IMG/VR virus record: IMGVR_UViG_3300025073_000036
Location: 1-64,000 of that record
Direction: 5' to 3' (one strand)
Length of the DNA: 64,000 nt
DNA from: a virus
Shown here: positions 8,067 to 15,485 of the stretch, piece by piece
Numbering within the stretch: position 1 is the stretch's first letter
How the letters are laid out: each line of letters starts with the position of its first letter
Position numbers and translations under genes: made by a program
The notes under the pieces: generated by a model
Told to the model about the DNA's origin: nothing
The model's database searches: none
Seen by the model: the letters and a program-made list of their open reading frames with translations, nothing else

Positions 8067-8480
8067 ATGAAGTTCCGCGCCCTCCACGCCCACGTCCGGG
8101 GACCGATCCACGCCTGCGATCCGGTCACGGACGAGGCCCGCGTTTTCGAGGTCGTGCCATCGCCCGACCTGCCGGACATCGGCCAGATCGGGAACCTCTC
8201 GCCCGGGTGGGCCGACTACTTCCGCCGCTGCGGGGACTGGCGGGTCGAGGAAGACCGCGACGCCCCCCAGGACAAGGCGCCCGCTGCGCCCGAAGGCGGC
8301 CAGGAAGGCGACGGCGGGGGCGCTCCTGCGGGGGGCCGAGGGGCGCCCCCGCCGGAGTCTGCCGAGAACGGCGCCCCGGCGGGCCAGGAAGGCGCCCCGG
8401 TGGCCGACGGCGCGGAGGTTGCGGCCGACGACGCCGACGCCTCCGCCCGGGGCCGCAGCGGCGCGCGGAAGGGGCGCTAA
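8067..8480 (+). CDS. Head-region protein with acidic Gly/Ala-rich tail, unknown function
   Basis: This 137-residue protein follows the capsid gene. The first 65 residues look folded (FRALHAHVRGPIHACDPVTDE...GNLSPGWADYFRRCGDWRVEED). The remainder is a disordered stretch rich in Gly, Ala, Pro and acidic residues, ending in a short basic tail. The position suits a head-stabilising or neck-adjacent protein, but I do not recognise the family. The next ATG follows the stop after only three bases. Confidence 0.6.
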   Translation: MKFRALHAHVRGPIHACDPVTDEARVFEVVPSPDLPDIGQIGNLSPGWADYFRRCGDWRVEEDRDAPQDKAPAAPEGGQEGDGGGAPAGGRGAPPPESAENGAPAGQEGAPVADGAEVAADDADASARGRSGARKGR

Positions 8481-8483
8481 CCG

Positions 8484-8978
8484 ATGGCCTTGACGCCCAC
8501 CGAGATCCTGCGCGCGCTCGACCGTGCGGCCCAGGCCGTGGTCCGCAACGAGCTCGCGCGGGCCTTCTCGCGCTTCTCCAACGCGCTGCACGTCGTCAGC
8601 GGTACGGGTTTCCCCGCCTACACGCAGGGCGATCCGTTCCGCGACAACGACAGCCGCGACCCCATCTTCGCCCTGGCGCTCGCCGTGGCCAACGCGGCTC
8701 CGGCCGCCGAGGGCGCCGGTTTCGACTGCCAGGCCTTCGGGGCGGTGCGCCTGCACTGGCGCAACACCAACGCCGGCACACGCACCAGCATCGACTTCGA
8801 CGTGTGGGCGGAGACCCGGCTCGGCTGGGTCCTGCTCGACGGCGAGAGCAAGGCCGGGCTGACCGAAGCCCGTGAGGTCCGCATCGCCAGCGCCGGCTAC
8901 CGGCGCCTCTACATCCGTGTCTCCGCCCTTAACGGTGGGGCAGGTGAGGCCACCGTCTACCTGGGCGGAGAGCCATGA
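8484..8978 (+). CDS. Beta-rich minor head protein, unknown function
   Basis: This 164-residue protein has a helical N-terminus (TEILRALDRAAQAVVRNELARAFSRF) and then alternating hydrophobic beta strands (VRLHWRNTNAGTRTSIDFDVWAE, YRRLYIRVSALNG, EATVYLGG). It is tightly packed between a capsid-adjacent gene and a 93-residue gene starting two bases after its stop codon. This fits a decoration or head-surface protein, which is inference. Confidence 0.6.
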   Translation: MALTPTEILRALDRAAQAVVRNELARAFSRFSNALHVVSGTGFPAYTQGDPFRDNDSRDPIFALALAVANAAPAAEGAGFDCQAFGAVRLHWRNTNAGTRTSIDFDVWAETRLGWVLLDGESKAGLTEAREVRIASAGYRRLYIRVSALNGGAGEATVYLGGEP

Positions 8979-8979
8979 G

Positions 8980-9261
8980 ATGCGCCGCCTGAATCCCGCG
9001 CCTGTCTCGGCGCCGCCTGGCGACAGTTGGCAGCGACACACGTTGAGCGTCGAGACCGACGACCAACGCGTGTTCGTCATGCCCTGCACGGCAGCGTCAG
9101 ACGAAGACGGCGATTCCAAGGCGCGCATTGAATACAGCGGGGGCACCTACAACGGCCCCACCGACTTTACGACTTCGGGCACCACGCTGACGTGGGCCGG
9201 GACGATTCCCCTGGAGACGGGGGAGTCGCTGACACTCTGGATTGTGCCACAGAGCACGTAA
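8980..9261 (+). CDS. Small beta-rich structural protein, unknown function
   Basis: This 93-residue protein (MRRLNPAPVSAPPGDSW...LWIVPQST) starts at the ATG at 8980. Earlier in-frame starts would overlap the preceding gene by over 100 bases without a ribosome site. The GGCGGAG at 8964-8970 serves this start. The sequence alternates polar and hydrophobic residues, as in a small beta sandwich (RVFVMPCTAAS, TTLTWAGTIPLETGESLTLWIVP). Likely a head decoration or fibre-base protein by position only. Confidence 0.55.
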   Translation: MRRLNPAPVSAPPGDSWQRHTLSVETDDQRVFVMPCTAASDEDGDSKARIEYSGGTYNGPTDFTTSGTTLTWAGTIPLETGESLTLWIVPQST

Positions 9262-9281
9262 CCGACGAGGAGAAGAGGAAC

Positions 9282-10685
9282 ATGGGGAAGATCAAGGCGA
9301 AGCAGATCGCGCTGAGCGCGGCATTCACCAACGGCTCCGGCGACGCGCTGGACCTCGCCGACGAGGGCGTTTCCAACGCCAAGCTTGCCGGCGGCATCAC
9401 CGCCGGCAAGCTGTCACAGTCGCTCCTGAACCAGATCGTGACGGGCCAGCGCCAGCGCGAGAGCGTGCTCGTGCTGGAGCAGCTCATCAGCGGCGGGATC
9501 AGCTCGGGCATCGCACCGGCCACGGTGATCTACGTGGACACGGCGCCGTCGGCCAACGACACGCTGATCATCAAGAACGCGGACCAGACGGAGACCTACA
9601 CCTTCAAGGCGAGCGAGGCCGCCGCTTTCGACGTGGAGATCGGCACCGCGGCCGAGACCGCCGCGTTCCTGGCGCAGGCCATCAACGACGACTCGGCGGG
9701 CTGGTCCGCCGTGGTCAAGGCTACGCTCGGGGACATCGGCAACCCCGTCGTGGTCATCTACCGCAAGACCGCCAGTGCGGCGGCAGACGACCGCGTCTAC
9801 AAGACCACGGGTGGTGGTCTCCGCCACATCGCCTTTGCGGACGGCCGCTACGACGCAACCGTGAGCAGCAGCGGCGTGATGACGGCCATCGACGCCGACA
9901 ATCTGACCACCCTGGGCGCGTCTGACCCCGGGACGCCGACCTTCGGATTCGGGCGAGCCATGGCGAGCCTGATCGATGGCGAACTCCGTTTCGCCATGGC
10001 GGGGGGTGCCAGCTACGTCTACGACGCCGACGCGAACCAGTGGGACAACGCCGGTGCCGCCGTCATCGGCGCCGGTGCGGTCGGCGTGGACGAGATCAGC
10101 ACGGCCATCGCCGGCCCCGGGCTGGCGGGCGGTGGCGGCGCCGCCCTGTCCGTCAACGTGGACGACACGGGCATCGAGATCAACGCGGACACCCTGCGCC
10201 TGAAGGACGGCGGCGTCGTGGCCGCCAAGCTCGGCGCCACGAGCGTCACCGCCGCCAAGCTCGGCAGCGACGTGGCCGGCAACGGCCTCACCGGCGGCAA
10301 CGCAAGCGCGCTCGCCGTGCTCGCCGCCAATACGTCGGTCAACGTGGCCGTCGGCGGAGTCAAGGCCGCCGTGCCCGTCAAGGACGACAAGGCGCTCGCC
10401 CCCACCGGCGCGATCACCACGGACGACGCCGACACCGGCCTCACCATCACGAAGACGCCGGCCGCCGGCTCCTACGTCAAGGTCAGCCTCAACGGCGTGG
10501 GCATCGAGGTGGGCGACGGCGTGAAGACCAAGGACGGCTATTTCACCGGCGACTCCGGCACGACGGCCCGCGCGATCTCCGCCGTCGTCGCCACCGACAA
10601 GTTCTTCTGGAATGCGGTCATTTCCGGGGTCAATCTCTCGACCAGCGATGAGTTCGACTTCGACTACCTCAACACCACCCCGTAA
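9282..10685 (+). CDS. Repetitive fibre-like structural protein of the head/neck region
   Basis: This 467-residue protein starts at ATG 9282 after GAGGAGAAGAGG. It contains short repeats typical of phage fibres and appendages: AGPGLAGGGGAALSVNVDD, then AGNGLTGGNASALAVLAAN, with KLGATSVTAAKLGSDVAGN linkers, and LADEGVSNAKLAGGITAGKLSQ near the N-terminus. The middle (TVIYVDTAPSANDTLIIKNADQTETYTFKASE) looks like a beta sandwich also seen in other phage structural proteins. The C-terminus (TDKFFWNAVISGVNLSTSDEFDFDYL) resembles a trimerising cap. Because it sits before the neck genes it may be a head or whisker fibre rather than a tail fibre. It may bind carbohydrate; no enzyme motif is seen. Confidence 0.6.
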   Translation: MGKIKAKQIALSAAFTNGSGDALDLADEGVSNAKLAGGITAGKLSQSLLNQIVTGQRQRESVLVLEQLISGGISSGIAPATVIYVDTAPSANDTLIIKNADQTETYTFKASEAAAFDVEIGTAAETAAFLAQAINDDSAGWSAVVKATLGDIGNPVVVIYRKTASAAADDRVYKTTGGGLRHIAFADGRYDATVSSSGVMTAIDADNLTTLGASDPGTPTFGFGRAMASLIDGELRFAMAGGASYVYDADANQWDNAGAAVIGAGAVGVDEISTAIAGPGLAGGGGAALSVNVDDTGIEINADTLRLKDGGVVAAKLGATSVTAAKLGSDVAGNGLTGGNASALAVLAANTSVNVAVGGVKAAVPVKDDKALAPTGAITTDDADTGLTITKTPAAGSYVKVSLNGVGIEVGDGVKTKDGYFTGDSGTTARAISAVVATDKFFWNAVISGVNLSTSDEFDFDYLNTTP

Positions 10686-10697
10686 GCCCGCCACCCC

Positions 10698-10728
10698 GGC
10701 GCGGCAGGAGGCTCCCCTTTGCCGCGCC
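10698..10728 (+). promoter_or_regulatory. Hairpin holding the ribosome binding site of the next gene
   Basis: GGCGCGGC (10698-10705) pairs perfectly with GCCGCGCC (10721-10728). The AGGAGG ribosome site (10706-10711) lies in the 15-base loop, and the TTG start (10719-10721) sits where the loop meets the descending stem. The structure could expose or block initiation. Confidence 0.5.
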
Positions 10729-11522
10729 TATCCCGCCTCGCGCCCGATCCTTTCTCGTTCCCTGGCCGCATCGTGAACGACTCGCAAACGTCGTGCAAAC
10801 CGGCGTCCCGTGTCCTGATCTCAAACGCGGATCTGGTGCGAGTTTTCGGCGTGGCCGGCCAGTGGAACGAGGCCACGCGCCAGGTGGACTACCAGCCTGG
10901 CACACCCGAGCCCGGGGCCATGCTGGATCTGGAGACCGCCCTGCGTGTCTTGATCGGAGAGCTGCGCCGGCTCGAACGCGACCGGGCCACCACGGCCCTA
11001 CTCCTGCGCTCCATCATGCACGGAGCCATCGCCGAGGGACTGCGGTTGCAGCCGGTGAAAGGGTCGCGGCAACTCTACATGAGCGGCGGCATAGCGATCC
11101 TGTTCGAGCGCGACGAGGCCGGCGGGTACGCCATCAACCGCTACACAATCCCGATCCTGAACCCTCTGAAGTTCTACGTCGCAGCGGGGGCAACCCTCAT
11201 CGACTCGCGCCTCTTCCACACCCTCCCCAGCGTGTGTGCGGGCGATGAGCCGGGCTTGAGTGTCGCTTGGCCGGCGAAGACATACCGGGTGGACACCCTG
11301 GCGCTCATCCCCAAGGGCGAGGATCCCGTGCCCGAGTGGTACGTGTTCTTGGGGCAGCCGACACAGGCTCGCACCGTGGAGGAGATCCAGGGCATTCCAA
11401 CCCCTGCGATTCCGGCCGAGTATTCGGGCGAGGTCCTGCCGCTCTACCGCATCGTGACCCGCCAGGGGGACAAGGGGATCTGGGGCAGCGAGCAGATCGC
11501 AAACCGAGTCAACGGCCTGTAA
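10719..11522 (+). CDS. Neck-region structural protein, unknown function
   Basis: This 267-residue protein starts at TTG 10719, chosen because AGGAGG lies seven bases upstream. It has a helical segment (LDLETALRVLIGELRRLERDRATTALLLRSIM) and a beta-rich second half (YMSGGIAILFERDEAGGYAINRYTIPILNPLKFYVAAGATLIDSRLF). It lies between a fibre-like protein and the connector gene, so it is probably part of the head-to-tail region. I do not recognise the family. Confidence 0.55.
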   Translation: MPRLSRLAPDPFSFPGRIVNDSQTSCKPASRVLISNADLVRVFGVAGQWNEATRQVDYQPGTPEPGAMLDLETALRVLIGELRRLERDRATTALLLRSIMHGAIAEGLRLQPVKGSRQLYMSGGIAILFERDEAGGYAINRYTIPILNPLKFYVAAGATLIDSRLFHTLPSVCAGDEPGLSVAWPAKTYRVDTLALIPKGEDPVPEWYVFLGQPTQARTVEEIQGIPTPAIPAEYSGEVLPLYRIVTRQGDKGIWGSEQIANRVNGL

Positions 11523-11545
11523 GCTGCCGCGTGGAGTGAGGTGAC

Positions 11546-12952
11546 ATGGACTACGTCGGCCGCCTGAATCAGCCTCTCGCAATCGGCCCCTGGCCGATCT
11601 TCGCCGCCGACGGTTTCACCACCGTGCCCGGCGAGGCCGAGGACACCGACTGGACGCTCTACCGCAACGGCGACGTGCACGCGGTCAATGGCGGCGTCAA
11701 CGACGAGCTCGTGGTCGTGGCCGAGCTGGACGCCAAGCCCGGCCGCTACAAGGCCACCTACACCCCGCGCGAGCCCGGGAACTACACGCTCGAGGTTCGC
11801 CACCCGGGGGCAAACGGCGGCGCGGCCGTGCACTTCGAGGCCGTGATCCGGGTGGACTCGGTCACGCTCACCGAGGTGGGCGGCTTTGCCGTCGTGCCGC
11901 TCGAGCGCGGCGTGGCCGCCGTGGGAAATCTCGTGGAGTTTCGGGTGCGGTTTGTCCTGCCGAGCGGCGACCCGTTCGACCCGTTCGAGCTGCGCAAGGT
12001 CGAGCTGCGCGATGCGGGCACGGACCGACTCGTGGCCACCGTCGGCGCCGCAGACATCGACGCCCTGGGCGCTGGCATCTACCGGGTGTTCACTCCCCTG
12101 GCCGTGGGCGCCTCGGTCACACTGCGCGACAGGTGGTACTTTCGAGGGTTCGACGGGCCGGAGGTCACAAGGGAGTTCACGCGGGTCGTGGCCGAGGCCG
12201 TCGCAGCCGGCGACCTGCTCGTGAGCATCGAGCGCCTGAAGCGCCAGGAGCTCGGCGGGGTCGACCTGCGTCACAACGACGGATCGCCGTTTTCCGATCA
12301 GGACTTCATCGAGAGCATCACCGAAGCCACCGACCGCCTGGCGGCCGAGCTGGACATCGTGCTCGTGCCCACCGCGATCACCGAGCGGCACGACTACCGC
12401 ATCGATCACTACATGGAGTTCGGCTGGTTCGAGCTCGACAAGGTGCCCCTGGCGGAGATCACGGCCGTGCGCGCCCGCTGGCCCAACGGCGACACGCTTT
12501 TCGAGATCCCGAAGGACTGGCTGGTCGTGCTCAACCCGAACTACGGGCAGTTCAACCTCGTCCCGCAATCGGGGCCGCTGCACACCGCGCTGGCGCAGAA
12601 CGCGCGCGGCATCGGCCTGATGATCCCGGGCATGAACAGCTATTGGCCGGGCCTCTTCGAGATCAGCTACCGCGCAGGTTTCGACGTGGGGAAGGTCCCG
12701 CCGCGAATCGGCAAGGCCATCGCGCTCACCGCCGCCATCGACAACCTGAACAAGGCGGGCGAGATGATCATCGGCTCCGGCATCGCCTCGCAGTCGATCA
12801 GCATTGGCGGTCTGTCGCAGTCGGTGTCGACCACGAGCTCGGCCACGAACGCCGGGCATGGGGCGCTCATCCTCGAGTACCGCAAGACGCTCAAAGAGAT
12901 GCTGCCCGCGATCCGCCGGCAGTATCACGGCGTCGGGATCGGGTGCGCCTGA
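11546..12952 (+). CDS. Head-tail connector protein with N-terminal beta domains
   Basis: This 468-residue protein has two parts. Residues 1-225 are beta-rich and Ig/PKD-like (DWTLYRNGDVHAVNGG, GRYKATYTPREPGNYTLEV). Residues 226-468 resemble adaptor/connector proteins of large myophages, with FSDQDFIESITEATDRLAAELDIVL near the middle and a C-terminal GSGIASQSISIGGLSQSVST plus long helix (ALILEYRKTLKEMLP). The gene lies where the capsid-to-neck connector is expected, and its stop overlaps the next ATG (TGATG). The connector assignment is moderate; the Ig-like extension is probably surface exposed. Confidence 0.6.
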   Translation: MDYVGRLNQPLAIGPWPIFAADGFTTVPGEAEDTDWTLYRNGDVHAVNGGVNDELVVVAELDAKPGRYKATYTPREPGNYTLEVRHPGANGGAAVHFEAVIRVDSVTLTEVGGFAVVPLERGVAAVGNLVEFRVRFVLPSGDPFDPFELRKVELRDAGTDRLVATVGAADIDALGAGIYRVFTPLAVGASVTLRDRWYFRGFDGPEVTREFTRVVAEAVAAGDLLVSIERLKRQELGGVDLRHNDGSPFSDQDFIESITEATDRLAAELDIVLVPTAITERHDYRIDHYMEFGWFELDKVPLAEITAVRARWPNGDTLFEIPKDWLVVLNPNYGQFNLVPQSGPLHTALAQNARGIGLMIPGMNSYWPGLFEISYRAGFDVGKVPPRIGKAIALTAAIDNLNKAGEMIIGSGIASQSISIGGLSQSVSTTSSATNAGHGALILEYRKTLKEMLPAIRRQYHGVGIGCA

Positions 12953-13824
12953 TGTCCGGGTGGAAGACCGATCAGAGCGGCAAGCCGGCCAGGGTGGCGC
13001 CGCCGTTCTACGGCAAAGAGCTCGGCGTCGACTTCGACCCCAATGACTTCGACAGGTCCATCCAAGAGCAGGGCGACCGGATCGCCTGGGAGCAAGCCGC
13101 GCGCTGCCCGTGTGCGGCCAACGACGACACCGGCCAGCCGGACCCGACCTGCGACACCTGCGGCGGAGCGGGGTGGGAGTATCACAGCCCGCTCGAAATC
13201 CGGGCCATCGTGGACCGTCTCGAGTATCACCTCGACCTGCTCGGCGGCAGCATCGGAGACTGGGTGTTCGGGGCTGCGATGTTCACGATGCAGCCGATCC
13301 ACCAGCCCAACTTTCGGGACAGGTTTCGCCTGATCGACAGCGTCGTCTCGCACAGCGAGGTCATCACCCGAGGCCTCGAGCAGCGCCCGGATCGTCTGGC
13401 GTTCCCGGTCAGCGGCCGCAGCGAGGCCGTGCTCGTGGGGGAGGGCGACGAGCAGGTGCGGCGCACCTTTACTTGGCGGGTGCTGCGCCTGCGCCTGATG
13501 AGCGAGACTCGGCAGCCCGGGCCGGTGCTGCGAGAGGGTGTTCACTTCGAGGTGGACACCGCCGGGCGCATCGACTGGACACGGGGCGACGCTCTCGGCC
13601 TGGCGCCAAGGCCTGCCCAGGACGCCAGACGGCCGGGCGGCCGATACGCCGTCACCTACCTGCACAACCCGTCATACCTCGTCCAGAATTGGCCCTACCC
13701 CATGCGGATCCTGCACACCAAACGCAAGGTGCCGGTGCCGCTGCACACGCCGGGACCGGTGTCGGCCATGGCGATGATGGAGGCCCGGCAGGACAAGCCG
13801 GGCGCGCAGACGCCCGATGGCTGA
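12952..13824 (+). CDS. Neck/head-completion protein with zinc-binding cysteines
   Basis: This 290-residue protein begins at ATG 12952, overlapping the previous stop by one base. Near residues 50-75 it has CPCAANDDTGQ..PTCDTCGGAGW, a four-Cys zinc site followed by a Gly-rich turn; the same kind of Cys block occurs in head-completion proteins of several myophages. The rest is beta-rich. The position between connector and tail-completion genes supports a neck role. The exact ring it forms is unknown. Confidence 0.6.
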   Translation: MSGWKTDQSGKPARVAPPFYGKELGVDFDPNDFDRSIQEQGDRIAWEQAARCPCAANDDTGQPDPTCDTCGGAGWEYHSPLEIRAIVDRLEYHLDLLGGSIGDWVFGAAMFTMQPIHQPNFRDRFRLIDSVVSHSEVITRGLEQRPDRLAFPVSGRSEAVLVGEGDEQVRRTFTWRVLRLRLMSETRQPGPVLREGVHFEVDTAGRIDWTRGDALGLAPRPAQDARRPGGRYAVTYLHNPSYLVQNWPYPMRILHTKRKVPVPLHTPGPVSAMAMMEARQDKPGAQTPDG

Positions 13825-14752
13825 GAACCTGCCCGAAGTCGGCGCCGTGCTCGACCTCGAGGGCTGGGGGCGCGAGAGCGTGCGCGTGCGCCTGGAAGGC
13901 CTACTCGACCTCGTGCGCGGCTTCCTGGTGGCCAAGGCCCGCAGCGAGCTCGGCAGCACGGCCAGCAAGTACGTGGAGGCCATCGGCGAGCCGGTGTTCT
14001 ACGAGCCTCGTCCGGGTGTGCTGGCCGCCTCGATCACGCTCGGCCAGGGGGCGGACGGGGGTGACGCCGGTCTCGCGCTGCTGCTGGAGAACGGCTGCGG
14101 CCCGTGGGATATGCGGCAGACCTTGCTCCCCGGGCGCAGCCCGAGCGGCCTGCAGGTCTCCGAGGACGGCTACTTCTACCGCTCGATCCCGTTTCGGCAC
14201 GGGGCGGCGGGCGGCGCGGCGCGCAACTTCCCCGCCATGGGGTCGCAGTTCACTCGCGAGGGCCAGCAGCGCATGAGCATGGCCCACCGGGGCGCCCTCG
14301 ACGCCGCCCACGCGCAGGCCATCGGTGAGCGTGTCCACGGGGCCGCGCGAGAGCTCGACCCGACGTTGTCCGGGCCAGGGAAGGGCAAGCAGTACGGCGG
14401 CCGCCTGGACGCTGGCTTGGCCCCCCTGCTGCGCCCGCGCCACGTCACGGACATCTTCGCCGGCATGATCCGAGAGACGAAGACCTACGAGCGCGCGACT
14501 CAGGACTCGTTCATGACGTTCCGCACGATCTCGCAGCGGCCGTCGACCTTCCGCTACGACACGAAGAGCCGGCGCGGCGCCGACCACCCGGGAGGTGTGT
14601 TCAACGTCATGGGCAACACGCAGGAACGCAACTGGACGCACCCGGGATTCGTCGCCCGGGGTTTCTTCCGCCAGGCGGAGGACTACGTGCAGGTCTTGCT
14701 CGACAGCGGCGAGAGCTTCGGCGAGCTGCCGCCCGGCGCGGGTGGCCCCTGA
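13817..14752 (+). CDS. Tail-completion/neck protein
   Basis: This 311-residue protein starts eight bases before the end of the previous gene. It has an N-terminal helix (LEGLLDLVRGFLVAKARSELG) and a central stretch seen in gp10/neck-type proteins: LALLLENGCGPWDMRQTLL followed by a Gly/Ser-rich loop, then FRTISQRP...WTHPGFVARGFFRQAEDYV at the C-terminus. The last motif, an aromatic Pro-Gly-Phe before a long helix, is common in minor tail proteins that insert into the neck. Order before the terminator-like and sheath genes supports tail completion. Confidence 0.6.
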   Translation: MAENLPEVGAVLDLEGWGRESVRVRLEGLLDLVRGFLVAKARSELGSTASKYVEAIGEPVFYEPRPGVLAASITLGQGADGGDAGLALLLENGCGPWDMRQTLLPGRSPSGLQVSEDGYFYRSIPFRHGAAGGAARNFPAMGSQFTREGQQRMSMAHRGALDAAHAQAIGERVHGAARELDPTLSGPGKGKQYGGRLDAGLAPLLRPRHVTDIFAGMIRETKTYERATQDSFMTFRTISQRPSTFRYDTKSRRGADHPGGVFNVMGNTQERNWTHPGFVARGFFRQAEDYVQVLLDSGESFGELPPGAGGP

Positions 14753-15483
14753 TGGCCGGCCGCACTTCCGAGCGCCTGGACAAGGGCGCCAAGGCCCCGG
14801 GAGACGGCAGCGCCGACGGCTCCTACGCCTTCACCGAGCGCCTGATCACCGCCGCGCTGCACAACGGCCTCGCCCGCTTCGAGGAAGAGCCCCGGCACTG
14901 GGACTGGATGTTGCGTTTCCTCGACCGGCGCGAGCGCGAGGTCGTGCGCAGCCTGATGGCCAAACGCCCGCCGACGATCCGCTACGGCTACGCCCGGGAC
15001 ACCGACCGCTGGCCCATCATCGGCGTGGTGCTGGCCAGCGAGCAGGTGCATCCGCAGGGCGAGTATCTGGACAACGTCATGGGGGTCGAGGAAGTGGACT
15101 TCGGCGAGGACGGCGGCCTCGAGCTCGTCGAGTCCGAGGGCGAGATCCACGAGCAACGTCTCGACGTGACGCTCTACTCCGACCACCCGGACCTGACGCT
15201 GTACCTGTACCACTGGGCCAAGTACACGCTCGAGGCGCACCGGCGCTGGTTCTCGCGGTGGGTCATCAACCCATCGTTCATCGCCGGGGGCGAGATCGCG
15301 CCCGATCCGCGCTACCTGCCGGAGGCCTGCTACCTGCGGCGCGTGACGTGGTCGTTTGCGGGCAAGGCGAGTGTGATTTCCGCCATGCCAGATCCACCGA
15401 GAGAGCTATTCGCCATGGTGGAAGGTACGGTACAAAGCGGTCACGTTGGCCGTGTGACCGGTGTTCGTTCAGGAGGGGGTTGA
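14752..15483 (+). CDS. Tail-terminator-like protein
   Basis: This 243-residue protein overlaps the preceding stop by one base (TGATGG) and lies directly before the sheath gene. It has a helical start (FTERLITAALHNGLARFEEEPRHWDWMLRFL) followed by beta strands (RWPIIGVVLASEQ, QRLDVTLYSDHPDLTLYLYHWAKYTLEAHR). The position and alpha/beta layout fit the terminator (gp15/gpU-like) ring that caps the tail tube before head joining. The similarity is structural guesswork, not a recognised motif. Confidence 0.5.
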   Translation: MAGRTSERLDKGAKAPGDGSADGSYAFTERLITAALHNGLARFEEEPRHWDWMLRFLDRREREVVRSLMAKRPPTIRYGYARDTDRWPIIGVVLASEQVHPQGEYLDNVMGVEEVDFGEDGGLELVESEGEIHEQRLDVTLYSDHPDLTLYLYHWAKYTLEAHRRWFSRWVINPSFIAGGEIAPDPRYLPEACYLRRVTWSFAGKASVISAMPDPPRELFAMVEGTVQSGHVGRVTGVRSGGG

Positions 15484-15485
15484 CG

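Noticed and set aside
8872-8979. Longer start for the 93-residue head protein
   Set aside because: It would overlap the previous gene by more than 100 bases; ATG 8980 has its own ribosome site.
14595-15485. Long upstream extension of the sheath frame
   Set aside because: It overlaps the tail-terminator-like gene completely; the sheath family start matches GTG 15486 with its AGGAGGGGG site.
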